Positions 47,645 through 57,846 are shown, numbered from the stretch's first letter. The stretch is 64,000 nt of DNA from Pseudomonas quebecensis (GCF_026410085.1 NZ_CP112866.1:5561456-5625455); one strand, 5' to 3'. Notes: generated by a model from the letters alone, not told the origin. Numbers and translations: made by a program.

Positions 47645-47680
47645 TGAGCAGGCTTGCCCAGCGCGGGGCAAGCCTGCTCA
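47645..47680. repeat. Perfect 15-bp inverted repeat
   Basis: TGAGCAGGCTTGCCC (47645-47659) and GGGCAAGCCTGCTCA (47666-47680) around a 6-base loop, between the convergent Lrp regulator and CYTH-CHAD genes. No long T-run follows. It may be a bidirectional terminator, or another REP class since its core GGCTTGCCC resembles the REP units. Confidence 0.65.
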
Positions 47681-47737
47681 CCACGGAGTTATTTTCAGCT
47701 TTCAAGATGTGCGTAGAGCTTATCGGGCCTTTGCTGA

Positions 47738-49105
47738 CTACAGGCGCAACAGGGTCTTCCACGCGCGGTTCTGATACACCGCAATCGCCTGGTGCATCCG
47801 CGCATCCAGCGATTCATCGGTGATCGGCTGATTGGCCAGTTGCGCCAGCTTGTTCAGCTCGCCGTACAAACGATCCAGTTCCGGAATATCCAGCACATGG
47901 CGGGCGTGGTGCAGCCAGGCCTGGATGCGTTCGATGCGCGGCAGTTGCTCGGCCAGGTCTTCCGGCTGCTGCTGGTAGCGCTGCAGTTGCAAGGCGACGG
48001 CGTCGTCGGCCAGCAGGCGCGGCAGCCAATTGGCGATTTGCGCGGCGCCCTGGCGGTTGCCACGCACGTTGCGGTTGGCGGTCCAGGTGCGGGCCATCAG
48101 CCAGCGCGAGGTGTTGAGTGAAAACAGGCCCCAGCGTACGTCGTCCAATTCTTCGGCGAATTGCTCCGGCGCGGCCTTGCGGATGTCTTCATCGTCGTCG
48201 CCGGCTTGTACCAGCGGGCGCCAGTCTTCCAACAGCGCATCCAGCGCAGTGCGCAGTTCGCTGGTGGATTGGCGGGGCGCAGCCTGGCCGAGGCTGCCGA
48301 CCAGGGCGCGCAGTTCGCCGAGGTTGTCGACCCATTCCTGCAGCAGGCGCCAATGGCCATTGAAGCGGTACTGCTCAGCCAGGCGCTGGCTGCTGCCGAG
48401 CAGGTGCCACAGGATGGCGGCAAAGGCGTCGTCCAAGGGCATTTCGGCGTGCAACTGCGGTGCCGGCAGGCTCAGGGAGTAACTGCTGGCGTCGTAGAGA
48501 CGATAGCCGCGCTCGGCCTTGCTGATGTCACACGGCATCAGTGCCAGGGTGGCGGCCAGCTCGGCGGCCAGTTCCAGCAGCGCCGCCGGTTCGCCTTCGC
48601 GTAGCTCCAGTTCCAGCTCACAGATCTCTTCTTTCTGCTTGCCGACCACTACGTGGCCCAGGTCCAGGGCGGCTTCGATCACCACTTTGGCCTTGCCACG
48701 GCCCCAGGCGATTTCGGCGCGCTCGCGCACGAAATCGGTGGTGAAGATTGGCTTGAGGGTCTTTTTGTCCAGCTCGGCCAATTGCTCGGGCCAGCACTCG
48801 CCGTCGAGTTTCTTCACGTCGAGCTTGGCTTTGGGCAAGTCCCAGTTGTACTCATTGCGTTCCGACAAGCCGGCGACGCTCTGGCCGCGGGTCTTGAGGG
48901 TCTGAATGATGTCGTCACCGTCCTTGCGCAGACGCAGGGCGACTTTGGCCTGGGCCAGGTCGCGCTCGGGGGTATCGAAATATTGGTTCATCAACTCACG
49001 GCGTTCCCAGCCACTTTTGTTGCGTTTTTTCAGTAGCGGGTGCTCACGCAGCGCGGCGAGTGTTTCGCGGCTGACGCGGAGCTTGATTTCGGTTTCTTTC
49101 TGCAT
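47738..49105 (-). CDS. CYTH and CHAD domain protein
   Basis: 455 residues. The N-terminal CYTH triphosphate-tunnel domain (about 1-200) starts MQKETEIKLRVS with the ExExK motif. The C-terminal CHAD domain (about 215-455) is helical and rich in conserved His/Arg (LWHLLGSSQRLAEQYRFNGH, AWLHHARHVLDI). CHAD domains bind polyphosphate and CYTH domains often hydrolyse tripolyphosphate, so a polyphosphate-linked role is likely. The family start at 49105 was preferred over a longer frame that opens at 49189. It is divergent from argE. Confidence 0.93.
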   Translation of the reverse strand: MQKETEIKLRVSRETLAALREHPLLKKRNKSGWERRELMNQYFDTPERDLAQAKVALRLRKDGDDIIQTLKTRGQSVAGLSERNEYNWDLPKAKLDVKKLDGECWPEQLAELDKKTLKPIFTTDFVRERAEIAWGRGKAKVVIEAALDLGHVVVGKQKEEICELELELREGEPAALLELAAELAATLALMPCDISKAERGYRLYDASSYSLSLPAPQLHAEMPLDDAFAAILWHLLGSSQRLAEQYRFNGHWRLLQEWVDNLGELRALVGSLGQAAPRQSTSELRTALDALLEDWRPLVQAGDDDEDIRKAAPEQFAEELDDVRWGLFSLNTSRWLMARTWTANRNVRGNRQGAAQIANWLPRLLADDAVALQLQRYQQQPEDLAEQLPRIERIQAWLHHARHVLDIPELDRLYGELNKLAQLANQPITDESLDARMHQAIAVYQNRAWKTLLRL

Positions 49106-49263
49106 GGCCGGAAAATCCAGGATCGGGAGCGCAGCCGGGGAAAAGAGTGGCTGCCAAGGTCGTGCAGTGTACAGGACTGAGCCCGGCAACGCGCCGCAAC
49201 GGTTTATTGTGTCGTGCAGATGCCTCTATAGTGAGGCTCATCCGGGAAGTGGGGAGACCGTGT

Positions 49264-50412
49264 ATGCCGTTGCCGTCCATGAAAGAGCAGTTCGCCGCGT
49301 TGATCGCCGCGCCGTCGGTCAGTTGCACCCAGGCGTCCCTGGATCAGACCAACCGCCCGGTAATCGATCTGCTTGCCGGCTGGCTGGGCGACCTGGGTTT
49401 CGCCATCGACATCCAGACCGTCAGCCCCGGCAAATTCAACCTGCTTGCCAGTTTCGGCAGCGGCCCCGGCGGCCTGGTGCTGGCCGGTCATAGCGACACC
49501 GTGCCGTATGACCCCGCGTTGTGGAAAACCGACCCGCTCACGCTGACGGAAGTTGACGGCCGCTGGGTAGGATTGGGCAGTTGCGACATGAAGGGCTTTT
49601 TCGCCCTGATCATTGAGGCTGTGTTGCCACTGCTGGATCAACCGTTCAGGCAGCCATTGCTGATCCTCGCCACCTGCGATGAAGAAAGCTCCATGTCCGG
49701 TGCGCGAGCGCTGGCCGAAGCCGGTCGCCCCCTGGGTCGTGCAGCGGTGATCGGCGAGCCGACCGGTCTCAAGCCGATCCGCCTGCATAAAGGCGTGATG
49801 ATGGAGCGCATCGACATCCTCGGTCGCAGCGGTCATTCGTCGGACCCCAGTCTCGGTCACAGCGCCCTCGAGGCCATGCACGATGCCATCGGTGAATTGC
49901 GCGGCCTGCGCCTGGCCTGGCAGCGCGAATACCGCAACGCGCAATTCAGCGTGCCGCAACCGACCCTGAACTTCGGCTGTATCCACGGCGGTGACAACCC
50001 CAACCGCATCTGTGGCCAGTGCTCCCTGGAGTTCGACCTGCGACCCCTGCCCGGCATGGACCCTGAGGTGTTGCGCAACGCCATCCGGCAGAAGCTCCAA
50101 CCCCTGGCCGAGCGCCATCAGGTCAAGATCGACTATGCGCCGCTGTTTCCCGCCGTGCCGCCATTCGAGCAGCCGGAAGACGCCGAGCTGGTGCGGGTCG
50201 CGGAACGTTTGACCGGTCATCGTGCCGAAGCAGTAGCGTTCGGCACCGAAGCGCCTTATCTTCAGCGCCTTGGTTGTGAAACCCTGGTGCTCGGCCCTGG
50301 CGATATCGCCTGTGCGCACCAGCCGGGCGAATACCTCGAAATGTCACGCTTGACGCCTACAGTGCGTCTATTGCGCGGATTGATCGAACATTACTGCCTC
50401 AAACCTGCATAA
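49264..50412 (+). CDS. argE: Acetylornithine deacetylase
   Basis: Releases ornithine from N-acetylornithine in arginine synthesis. The 382 residues are an M20-family di-zinc hydrolase. Metal-site motifs are LAGHSDTVPYD (about 77-87), SCDMKGFFA (Asp) and ATCDEESSMSGA (the catalytic Glu pair). The C-terminal half holds the lid domain (GRSGHSSDPSLGHSALEAMH). ATG at 49264 follows 'ggggag'. Pseudomonads mainly use the ArgJ transacetylase, so an ArgE copy beside argA may have a secondary or catabolic role. Confidence 0.9.
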   Translation: MPLPSMKEQFAALIAAPSVSCTQASLDQTNRPVIDLLAGWLGDLGFAIDIQTVSPGKFNLLASFGSGPGGLVLAGHSDTVPYDPALWKTDPLTLTEVDGRWVGLGSCDMKGFFALIIEAVLPLLDQPFRQPLLILATCDEESSMSGARALAEAGRPLGRAAVIGEPTGLKPIRLHKGVMMERIDILGRSGHSSDPSLGHSALEAMHDAIGELRGLRLAWQREYRNAQFSVPQPTLNFGCIHGGDNPNRICGQCSLEFDLRPLPGMDPEVLRNAIRQKLQPLAERHQVKIDYAPLFPAVPPFEQPEDAELVRVAERLTGHRAEAVAFGTEAPYLQRLGCETLVLGPGDIACAHQPGEYLEMSRLTPTVRLLRGLIEHYCLKPA

Positions 50413-50547
50413 ATTAACCCCTGCCTGTTCGTACATAGAAGGAGAGTGAGCGTGTCGCCAAGCCTGTTCCGACGATAACCATCAGCCCGCCGTGCGCTTT
50501 CACGATTCATCCTTTTTTGGCTGCTTTTTATTACAGGCCCAGGTGTT

Positions 50548-51849
50548 ATGCCCGAATACGTCAATTGGCTTCGTCATGCTTCCCCTTACATCAATGCCCA
50601 TCGTGACTGCACCTTTGTGGTCATGTTGCCTGGCGACGGTGTGGACCATCCCAACTTCGGCAATATCGTCCACGACCTGGTACTGCTCCACAGCCTGGGC
50701 GTGCGCCTGGTGCTGGTGCACGGTTCGCGCCCACAGATCGAAGCGCGCCTTGAAGCGCGCGGCCTTACCCCGGCATACCACGAAGGTATGCGCATCACCG
50801 ATGCCGCCACCCTGGAGTGCGTGATCGATGCGGTCGGCCATCTGCGTATCGCCATCGAAGCGCGCCTGTCGATGGACATGGCCTCATCGCCCATGCAGGG
50901 CTCGCGCCTGCGCGTGGCCAGCGGCAACCTGGTGACCGCGCGTCCCATCGGCGTGCTCGAAGGCGTGGACTACCACCATACCGGCGAAGTGCGCCGGGTC
51001 GACCGCAAGGGCATCAATCGGCTGCTCGACGAGCGCTCGATCGTATTGCTCTCGCCGCTGGGTTACTCGCCGACCGGGGAGATCTTCAACCTGGCCTGTG
51101 AAGATGTCGCTACCCGCGCCGCCATCGACCTGGGGGCGGATAAGTTGCTGCTGTTCGGTGCCGATCTTGGATTGATCGACGAACATGGGCGCCTGGTGCG
51201 TGAGTTGCGCCCGCAGCAAGTGCCGGCGCATTTGCAGCGTCTGGGCAGCAGCAACTACCAGGCCGAGTTGCTCGACGCAGCGGCGCAGGCTTGTCGGGGC
51301 GGGGTAGGGCGCAGCCATATCGTCAGCTACGCCGAAGATGGCGCGTTGCTCACCGAGCTGTTCACCCGAGACGGTGGCGGTACGCTGGTGGCTCAGGAGC
51401 AATTCGAACTGGTACGCGAGGCGGCGATTGAAGACGTCGGCGGCTTGCTCGATTTGATCAGCCCGTTGGAAGAGCAGGGCATTCTGGTGCGTCGTTCGCG
51501 GGAAGTGCTGGAGCGTGAAATAGAGCAGTTCAGCGTGGTGGAGCGCGAAGGCATGATCATCGCCTGCGCGGCGCTGTATCAGATCGCCGATTCGGATGCC
51601 GGTGAGCTGGCGTGCCTGGCGGTGAACCCCGAGTACCGCCACGGCGGGCGCGGTGATGAGCTGCTTGAGCGCATCGAAACCCGGGCCCGGGCGCAGGGTT
51701 TGAAGACCTTGTTCGTGCTCACCACTCGCACCGCCCACTGGTTTCGCGAACGGGGCTTTGTGCCGAGCAGCGTCGATCGCCTGCCGTCCGCCCGCGCCTC
51801 GTTGTACAACTACCAGCGTAATTCGAAGATTTTCGAAAAGGCCCTCTAG
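50548..51849 (+). CDS. argA: N-acetylglutamate synthase
   Basis: First step of arginine synthesis: acetyl-CoA plus glutamate to N-acetylglutamate. The 433 residues match the classical bifunctional-fold ArgA. An N-terminal amino acid kinase-like domain (about 1-285; LVLVHGSRPQIEARLEARGL) binds arginine for feedback inhibition. A C-terminal GNAT domain (about 290-433; LACLAVNPEYRHGGRGDELL) does the catalysis. It lies 135 bases after argE on the same strand and ends before a hairpin at 51865. Confidence 0.96.
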   Translation: MPEYVNWLRHASPYINAHRDCTFVVMLPGDGVDHPNFGNIVHDLVLLHSLGVRLVLVHGSRPQIEARLEARGLTPAYHEGMRITDAATLECVIDAVGHLRIAIEARLSMDMASSPMQGSRLRVASGNLVTARPIGVLEGVDYHHTGEVRRVDRKGINRLLDERSIVLLSPLGYSPTGEIFNLACEDVATRAAIDLGADKLLLFGADLGLIDEHGRLVRELRPQQVPAHLQRLGSSNYQAELLDAAAQACRGGVGRSHIVSYAEDGALLTELFTRDGGGTLVAQEQFELVREAAIEDVGGLLDLISPLEEQGILVRRSREVLEREIEQFSVVEREGMIIACAALYQIADSDAGELACLAVNPEYRHGGRGDELLERIETRARAQGLKTLFVLTTRTAHWFRERGFVPSSVDRLPSARASLYNYQRNSKIFEKAL

Positions 51850-52469
51850 CTAATCCTCTCCCAAGGTAGGAGCGAACGCGCTCCTACCCTTTTCCTGTCT
51901 CCCGTCCTGTTTGTGCTCCGGCAAACGACACCACCCCCTTCAGAACCGTTGAATCAGGCCGATACGCTGAGCGCGAGCAGAGATAGAACGCGTGACGACA
52001 GGTGCATCGGCCTATGAGCCTTGGCAGGCTTGTCATCAAAAGAAACTATTCCGATACAAAAACTGTAACAAATTGACGGGAGGATATGCGTTTGGCCATC
52101 ATGGCGTCGCTTTTTTGATCGTACGTGACGTACGCGGCTTTAGACCTGCGTTCGATGATCTTAAAAGTGGGAAACAAATACCCTTTAGGAATTAACTTTT
52201 AGGAAGGTTGGTCTATCCTGACCTGCCCGATCTACGTTATGGCTTATTCCGAAATTGTATGAAAAAGAATGAAACAATTCTTTTTGGGTGTATGAAAAAC
52301 TCATTACCCTGCAGGGACCAAATCAACGGTGGTTAGACGAAGGTAGTAGACACACTAGGTTACGATTGACTTGGTAGTCACTATCTGGCGCTAATCGCGC
52401 ATCTGTGGATCGAGGGCGTCAGACCCGAGACCTAAGAACTACAAAAATTAGAAACGAGAGGAGCGGTAC
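51850..52469. other. Long non-coding region upstream of the OprD porin
   Basis: 620 bases. After the argA hairpin the sequence becomes markedly AT-rich from about 52030 to 52330. It holds no convincing gene; a 67-codon frame at 51992 has neither ribosome site nor recognisable product. A weak promoter candidate, TTGACT (52366) with GCTAAT (52390) 18 bases on, would give a short leader before the porin ATG at 52470. The rest may hold regulator sites or a small RNA. Confidence 0.5.
51865..51888 (+). terminator. Hairpin after argA
   Basis: GGTAGGAGCG and CGCTCCTACC pair around a 4-base loop, followed by CTTTTCC, 16 bases after the argA stop. The core TAGGAGCG is also that of a second common Pseudomonas REP class, so this may be both. 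Confidence 0.7.
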
Positions 52470-53840
52470 ATGAAGAAGTCCACCTTGGCACTGGCTGTAG
52501 CCCTGGGCGCAATCGCTCAGCAAGCAGGCGCTGCTGGTTTCATCGATGACAGTAAAGTAACCCTGGGTCTGCGTAACTTTTACATCAACACCGACAACCG
52601 TGATTCGGCTGCTGGCTCTGCTGCCAACAAGCGCGCCGGTGTTCAAAGCAAGCAGGAAGAATGGGGCCAAGGCTTCGACCTGCGTTTCATCTCCGGTTAC
52701 ACCCAAGGCACCGTAGGCTTCGGTCTTGATGCTATCGGCCTGCTGGGCGTTCGCCTGGATTCCGGTGGCGGCACCAACGGTGCTACTGCCTCTTCCTACG
52801 GTGGCACTGTGTTCCCGAGCAAGTCCAACGGCGAAGCCGTTGATAACTACTCGAGCCTGGGCCTGACCGCCAAGGCCAAGATTTCCCAGACCGAACTGAA
52901 GCTGGGGACTCTGCAGCCCAAGCTGCCGGTCATCGTGACCAACGACGGTCGTCTGCTGCCGCAGACCTTCCAGGGTGGCCAGATCACCACCAACGACATC
53001 AAGGATTTGACTCTGGTTGCCGGTCAGATCGAAAAAGCCAAAGGTCGTAACTCCAGCAACGTCGACAACCTGTCGATCTCCGGTGCCAACTCCCGTGGCG
53101 CCAACTGGCGTGACAGCAACAAGTTCTACTATGCCGGTGGTGACTACAAGATCACCAAGGACCTGACTGCCCAGTACTACTACGGCAATCTGGAAGACTT
53201 CTACAAGCAGCACTTCCTGGGTCTGACTCACAACTGGGCAATCGGCCCGGGCGTGTTGAAATCCGACCTGCGCTACTTCCACAGCACCGATGACGGCAAG
53301 AACGGCAACGAGTCGGCCTATTTCTCCTCGGGCAACTACAGCGGCGTGAACTCCGGTCGCGGCAAGGTCGATAACAACCTGTACAGCGGCCTGTTCCTGT
53401 ACACCCTGGGTGGTCACACCTTCGGTGGTGGTTATCAGGTCAGCAACGGTAGCAGCGACTTCCCTTGGCTGAACCAGGGCGACGGTTCGTCGGCTTACAT
53501 CACCACCGACATGCAGATCGCCAAGTTCGCCCGTGCCGGCGAACGCACCTGGCAGGCTCGCTACGCGTATGACTTCGCCAAGGTCGGCGTGCCTGGCCTG
53601 ACAGCGGGCGTCGTGTACCTCAAAGGTACTGACATCGACACCGTTAACGGTAGCCGTGCAGAGTTCACCGGCCAGTCCGAGTGGGAGCGCGATATCACTG
53701 TTGCCTACGTGGTGCCGGAAGGCCCGTTCAAGAACGTCGGCGTGGCCTGGAAAAACGCTATGTGGCGCAACGATGTTGCCGCCGCGCGCGACCAGGACGA
53801 AAATCGTGTAATCGTCAGCTACACCTACGCGTTCAAGTAA
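52470..53840 (+). CDS. OprD family outer-membrane porin
   Basis: Substrate-specific 18-strand porin for small carboxylates, amino acids or peptides. The 456 residues start with signal peptide MKKSTLALAVALGAIAQQAG then A|AGFIDD. The OprD pattern follows: SKVTLGLRNFYINTDNRD, GQGFDLRFISGYTQGTVGFG, DAIGLLGVRLD and the L3-type constriction around PKLPVIVTNDGRLLPQTFQG. It ends in SYTYAFK, where a terminal Phe one residue from the end is usual for OprD. Ribosome site 'gagaggagcgg' is strong. The relative could be OprE/OprQ; the substrate cannot be read off. Confidence 0.93.
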   Translation: MKKSTLALAVALGAIAQQAGAAGFIDDSKVTLGLRNFYINTDNRDSAAGSAANKRAGVQSKQEEWGQGFDLRFISGYTQGTVGFGLDAIGLLGVRLDSGGGTNGATASSYGGTVFPSKSNGEAVDNYSSLGLTAKAKISQTELKLGTLQPKLPVIVTNDGRLLPQTFQGGQITTNDIKDLTLVAGQIEKAKGRNSSNVDNLSISGANSRGANWRDSNKFYYAGGDYKITKDLTAQYYYGNLEDFYKQHFLGLTHNWAIGPGVLKSDLRYFHSTDDGKNGNESAYFSSGNYSGVNSGRGKVDNNLYSGLFLYTLGGHTFGGGYQVSNGSSDFPWLNQGDGSSAYITTDMQIAKFARAGERTWQARYAYDFAKVGVPGLTAGVVYLKGTDIDTVNGSRAEFTGQSEWERDITVAYVVPEGPFKNVGVAWKNAMWRNDVAAARDQDENRVIVSYTYAFK

Positions 53841-53850
53841 CTGCGTAAAA

Positions 53851-53877
53851 CCTTGCCCGGCGCAACGCCGGGCAAGG
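53851..53877 (+). terminator. Strong hairpin after the porin gene
   Basis: Perfect 12-bp arms CCTTGCCCGGCG and CGCCGGGCAAGG around CAA, 10 bases after the stop, followed by a T/G-rich stretch. Confidence 0.85.
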
Positions 53878-54110
53878 TGTGTTGCCTTTCAAGTCGGGCT
53901 CACCCCCGTAAGCCCTTCCTGAACCCCTCTTTTACAGCGTCTCAAGGCCTTCTCGAACCTTGAAACCGATGGTGCCCTGCGCCCGTTTCAGCGTCCAATG
54001 AACGATTTTTAATATTCCTTTATCGTCTAGATAAATCGATATTTATTCTTTTTAAAATATTCACGACCCATGCACAGTGGCCTCCATAAGCACTCATCAG
54101 GAGCCACACC

Positions 54111-54749
54111 ATGAGCCTAAGACTGGGCGATATCGCCCCCGACTTCGAGCAGGATTCCAGCGCCGGCAAGATTCGTTTCCACGAGTGGCTGGGCGATAGC
54201 TGGGGTGTGTTGTTCTCCCACCCGGCCGACTTCACGCCGGTATGCACCACCGAGCTGGGTTTTACCGCCAAGCTCAAGGACGAGTTCGCCCAGCGTGGCG
54301 TCAAACCCATCGCGCTGTCGGTCGACCCGGTGGACTCACACCACAAGTGGATCGAAGACATCAACGAAACCCAGCACACCACCGTCAACTTCCCGATCCT
54401 GGCCGACGCCGACCGCAAGGTCTCGGACCTCTACGATTTGATCCACCCCAATGCCAGCGACACCCTCACCGTGCGCTCGTTGTTTGTCATCGACCCGAAC
54501 AAAAAGATTCGCCTGACCATCACGTACCCGGCCAGTACCGGGCGCAACTTCCATGAAATCCTACGGGTAATCGACTCGCTGCAGCTGACCGACAACCACA
54601 AGGTCGCCACCCCCGCCAACTGGCAGGACGGTGATGAAGTGGTGATCGTGCCGTCGCTCAAGGACGAAGACGAGATCAAGAAACGCTTTCCAAAAGGCTA
54701 TCGCGCAGTGAAGCCGTACCTGCGGCTTACCCCGCAGCCCAATCGTTAA
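54111..54749 (+). CDS. lsfA: 1-Cys peroxiredoxin (Prx6 family, LsfA-like)
   Basis: Reduces hydroperoxides. The 212 residues have the peroxidatic cysteine C45 in FTPVCTTELGF, the Prx6 catalytic arginine region and the long Prx6 C-terminal domain (GDEVVIVPSLKDEDEIKKRF). No resolving cysteine is visible. In pseudomonads the sulfate-starvation protein LsfA is a member of this family and lies close to ssu genes; the ssu operon begins 256 bases downstream. An AT-rich region at 54005-54070 upstream probably holds the promoter. Confidence 0.88.
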   Translation: MSLRLGDIAPDFEQDSSAGKIRFHEWLGDSWGVLFSHPADFTPVCTTELGFTAKLKDEFAQRGVKPIALSVDPVDSHHKWIEDINETQHTTVNFPILADADRKVSDLYDLIHPNASDTLTVRSLFVIDPNKKIRLTITYPASTGRNFHEILRVIDSLQLTDNHKVATPANWQDGDEVVIVPSLKDEDEIKKRFPKGYRAVKPYLRLTPQPNR

Positions 54750-54761
54750 CGCGGATATCGC

Positions 54762-54785
54762 CTCGGGGGCAACCCCCCTCCCACC
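54762..54785. repeat. Degenerate REP unit
   Basis: TCGGGGGCAACCCCCCTCCC resembles the right half of the REP family with one substitution. It lies between the peroxiredoxin gene and its terminator. Confidence 0.55.
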
Positions 54786-54828
54786 GTCGATGCACCGCAT
54801 CTGTAACTGAATCAAAGCAGGGGTTTTC

Positions 54829-54852
54829 AGGCCGTTTCCACGGCCTTTTTTT
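54829..54852 (+). terminator. Rho-independent terminator after the peroxiredoxin gene
   Basis: AGGCCG and CGGCCT around TTTCCA, followed by a run of eight or so T residues. It separates the peroxiredoxin gene from the AT-rich upstream region of ssuE (54870-54925), which probably carries the ssu promoter. Confidence 0.85.
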
Positions 54853-55005
54853 TCGCCTGGCGATTGATAGGGCCTATATGTTTTTATGGAATAAACAAAT
54901 GAAAAAATAAGATTTATAGATATATGAATCAGCTGATAAGGTCTGTTCCATCTTGGCGCCATCGCCACACAGCGAACCGCCGACACCTGCTCAAGGAATT
55001 CCTGC

Positions 55006-55599
55006 ATGTTGGTCGTAACACTAGGAGGCAGTCCCAGCCAGCGCTCCCGCTCCGGGGTCTTGCTGGAAAAAACCCGTCAGTGGCTGCAACACAAAGGCGT
55101 GGAAGTAGTGAGTTACCAGATACGGGACTTCCCGGCTGAAGACCTGCTGCACGCGCGGTTCGACAGCCCCAAGGTCATCGACCTGCTGGAGCAGGTAGCC
55201 AATGCCGACGGTCTGGTGATCGCCACGCCGGTGTACAAGGCCTCCTTCTCCGGTGCGTTGAAAACCGTGCTCGACCTGCTGCCCGAACGGGCCCTGGCCC
55301 ACAAGGTGGTGCTGCCGATGGCCACTGGCGGCAGCATCGCGCACATGCTGGCGGTGGACTACGCGTTGAAGCCGGTGCTGTCGGCGCTCAAGGCCCAGGA
55401 ATTGCTCCACGGTATTTTTGCCGAAGACAGCCAGATCGCCTATGGCGAAGGCAACGCCCAGGCGCAATTGGTGCCGGTGCTCGAGCAGCGGTTGCACGAG
55501 GCGCTGGACACGCTTTACAGCGCCATGGCCCGTCGCCCAAAACCGCTTGATCCGCATGTGTTAAATGAACGTTTGTTGAGTGCTCGCTGGAGCATTTAA
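55006..55599 (+). CDS. ssuE: NADPH-dependent FMN reductase of the sulfonate system
   Basis: Supplies FMNH2 to the monooxygenase SsuD. The 197 residues are a flavodoxin-like fold: [20 protein letters not shown], then [20 protein letters not shown] then LKTVLDLL, the FMN-binding block. The last quarter is the family's C-terminal helix. First gene of ssuEADCBF. Its upstream region is AT-rich, as expected of a CysB-type sulfur-starvation promoter. Confidence 0.93.
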   Translation: MLVVTLGGSPSQRSRSGVLLEKTRQWLQHKGVEVVSYQIRDFPAEDLLHARFDSPKVIDLLEQVANADGLVIATPVYKASFSGALKTVLDLLPERALAHKVVLPMATGGSIAHMLAVDYALKPVLSALKAQELLHGIFAEDSQIAYGEGNAQAQLVPVLEQRLHEALDTLYSAMARRPKPLDPHVLNERLLSARWSI

Positions 55600-55694
55600 G
55601 CCTCACCTGAAACCTGGAAACACTCACCTTACTCAGCCGCCAACGGCCAAGCAGGTGCAGCCAAAACCCCTCATCGCATTTTGGAGAGAGCGCC

Positions 55695-56663
55695 ATGCGC
55701 ACTGTCATCTTGCGTCGCGGTCTGGTCGCACTGTTTGCTGCGGCCGTGTCCTTCGGCGCCATTGTTCAAGCTCACGCCGCCGAGCCCCTGCGGATCGGCT
55801 ATCAGAAATACGGCACCCTGGTCCTGCTCAAGGCCAAGGGCACCCTGGAAAAACGCCTGGCCGCCCAAGGCGTGCAGGTGCAGTGGACTGAGTTTCCCGG
55901 CGGCCCGCAGTTGCTCGAAGGGCTGAATGTCGGCTCCATCGACTTCGGTGTGACCGGCGAAACCCCGCCGGTCTTCGCCCAGGCTGCAGGTGCCGATCTG
56001 CTCTACGTGGCCTACGAGCCGCCGGCGCCGAGCAGTGAAGCGATCCTGGTGCCCAAAGACTCACCGATCAAATCGGTCGCCGAGCTCAAGGGCAAGAAAA
56101 TCGTGCTCAACAAAGGCTCCAACGTGCACTACCTGCTGGTGCGCGCCCTGGAGGAGGCCGGCCTGAAATACACCGACGTGCAGACCGTATTCCTGCCGCC
56201 CGCCGATGCCCGCGCGGCGTTCGAGCGGGGCAGTGTGGATGCGTGGGTGATCTGGGACCCGTACCAGGCCGCCGCCGAGAAACAACTGCAGGCGCGCACC
56301 CTGCGTGACGGCACCGGTATTGCCGACAACCATCAGTTCTACCTGGCGACCAAACCCTACGCCGAACAACACCCCGACGTGATCAAGGCGCTGGTGGAAG
56401 AAGTGCGTGCCGTGGGCGAGTGGTCCAAGGCCAACCCGCAGGAAGTCACCGATCAAGTTGCGCCGCTGCTCGGCCTGCCGGCGGACATCACGCTTACCTC
56501 GGTCAAACGCCAAGGCTACGGTGCGCTGTTTCTGACCCCGCAAGTGATCGCGGCCCAGCAGAATATCGCCGACAGCTTCTACCAACTCAAATTGATCCCC
56601 AAGCCCTTGAGCATCAAGGACGTGATCTGGACGCCACCTGCCGCGGTGGCTAACGCGCCGTAA
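55695..56663 (+). CDS. ssuA: Aliphatic sulfonate ABC transporter, binding protein
   Basis: Periplasmic receptor for alkanesulfonates. 322 residues with signal peptide ([20 protein letters not shown], then cleavage after VQAHA). The NMT1/SsuA core follows: [40 protein letters not shown] and [18 protein letters not shown]. Ribosome site 'ggagagagc' precedes the ATG. It works with SsuC and SsuB encoded downstream. Confidence 0.94.
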   Translation: MRTVILRRGLVALFAAAVSFGAIVQAHAAEPLRIGYQKYGTLVLLKAKGTLEKRLAAQGVQVQWTEFPGGPQLLEGLNVGSIDFGVTGETPPVFAQAAGADLLYVAYEPPAPSSEAILVPKDSPIKSVAELKGKKIVLNKGSNVHYLLVRALEEAGLKYTDVQTVFLPPADARAAFERGSVDAWVIWDPYQAAAEKQLQARTLRDGTGIADNHQFYLATKPYAEQHPDVIKALVEEVRAVGEWSKANPQEVTDQVAPLLGLPADITLTSVKRQGYGALFLTPQVIAAQQNIADSFYQLKLIPKPLSIKDVIWTPPAAVANAP

Positions 56664-56688
56664 TCCGACTTCTTCAGGAGACAACTCC

Positions 56689-57837
56689 ATGAGCCTCAAT
56701 ATTTTCTGGTTCCTGCCTACCCACGGTGACGGCCATTACCTTGGCACCGCCGAAGGCGCGCGCGCCGTCGATCACGGCTATCTGCAGCAAGTGGCCCAGG
56801 CGGCAGATCGTCTGGGTTTTGGCGGGGTGCTGATCCCCACCGGGCGCTCCTGCGAAGACTCGTGGCTGGTGGCCGCTTCGCTGATCCCGGTGACCCAGCG
56901 CCTGAAATTCCTGGTAGCGCTGCGCCCTGGGATCATTTCCCCGACGGTGGCCGCGCGTCAGGCTGCGACCCTGGATCGCTTGTCCGGCGGGCGGGCGTTA
57001 TTCAATCTGGTGACCGGTGGCGACCCTGAAGAACTGGCCGGCGATGGCCTGTTTCTCAGTCACGAAGAGCGCTACCAGGCCTCGGTGGAGTTCACCCGCA
57101 TCTGGCGCCGCGTGCTCGAAGGCGAAACCGTGGATTACGACGGCCAGCACATCAGCGTCAAAGGCGCAAAATTGCTTTATCCGCCGATCCAGCAGCCACG
57201 ACCACCGCTGTACTTCGGCGGTTCGTCGGAGGCGGCCCAGGACCTGGCGGCCGAGCAAGTGGAGATGGTGCTGACCTGGGGCGAGCCGCCGGCTGCCGTC
57301 GCCGAGAAAATCGAACAAGTGCGCGCCAAGGCCGCCAAACTCGGGCGCACCGTGCGCTTCGGCATTCGTCTGCATGTGATCGTGCGCGAAACCAATGACG
57401 AGGCCTGGAGAGCCGCCGACAAGCTCATCTCTCATCTGGACGACGACACCATCGCCCGCGCTCAGGCCTCGCTGGCGCGTTTCGATTCCGTCGGCCAGCA
57501 ACGCATGGCCGCCTTGCATGGCGGCAACCGCGACAATCTCGAAGTCAGCCCCAACCTATGGGCGGGTGTCGGTCTGGTGCGTGGCGGCGCGGGCACGGCG
57601 CTGGTGGGCGATGGCCCAACCGTGGCCGAACGTGTGAAGGAGTACGCGGCCCTGGGCATCGATACCTTTATTTTCTCCGGTTATCCGCACCTGGAAGAGT
57701 CATACCGCGTAGCGGAATTGCTGTTCCCGCACCTGGATATCGAACGGCCCGAAGCGCCGAAAAGCGCCGGCTACGTCAGCCCGTTCGGTGAAATGGTCGC
57801 TAACGATATCCTCCCCAAAGCTGCGTCACAAAGCTGA
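56689..57837 (+). CDS. ssuD: FMNH2-dependent alkanesulfonate monooxygenase
   Basis: Cleaves alkanesulfonates to aldehyde and sulfite using FMNH2 from SsuE and O2. The 382 residues form a bacterial-luciferase-like TIM barrel: [20 protein letters not shown], then [20 protein letters not shown] and [20 protein letters not shown]. The insertion near residue 280-300 ([20 protein letters not shown]) is the mobile loop region. 'aggagaca' lies upstream. Confidence 0.96.
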   Translation: MSLNIFWFLPTHGDGHYLGTAEGARAVDHGYLQQVAQAADRLGFGGVLIPTGRSCEDSWLVAASLIPVTQRLKFLVALRPGIISPTVAARQAATLDRLSGGRALFNLVTGGDPEELAGDGLFLSHEERYQASVEFTRIWRRVLEGETVDYDGQHISVKGAKLLYPPIQQPRPPLYFGGSSEAAQDLAAEQVEMVLTWGEPPAAVAEKIEQVRAKAAKLGRTVRFGIRLHVIVRETNDEAWRAADKLISHLDDDTIARAQASLARFDSVGQQRMAALHGGNRDNLEVSPNLWAGVGLVRGGAGTALVGDGPTVAERVKEYAALGIDTFIFSGYPHLEESYRVAELLFPHLDIERPEAPKSAGYVSPFGEMVANDILPKAASQS

Positions 57838-57846
57838 GGCGGCGCC

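Noticed and set aside
51992..52195. 67-codon frame upstream of the OprD porin
   Set aside because: No ribosome site, no hydrophobic or domain pattern, and no recognisable product.
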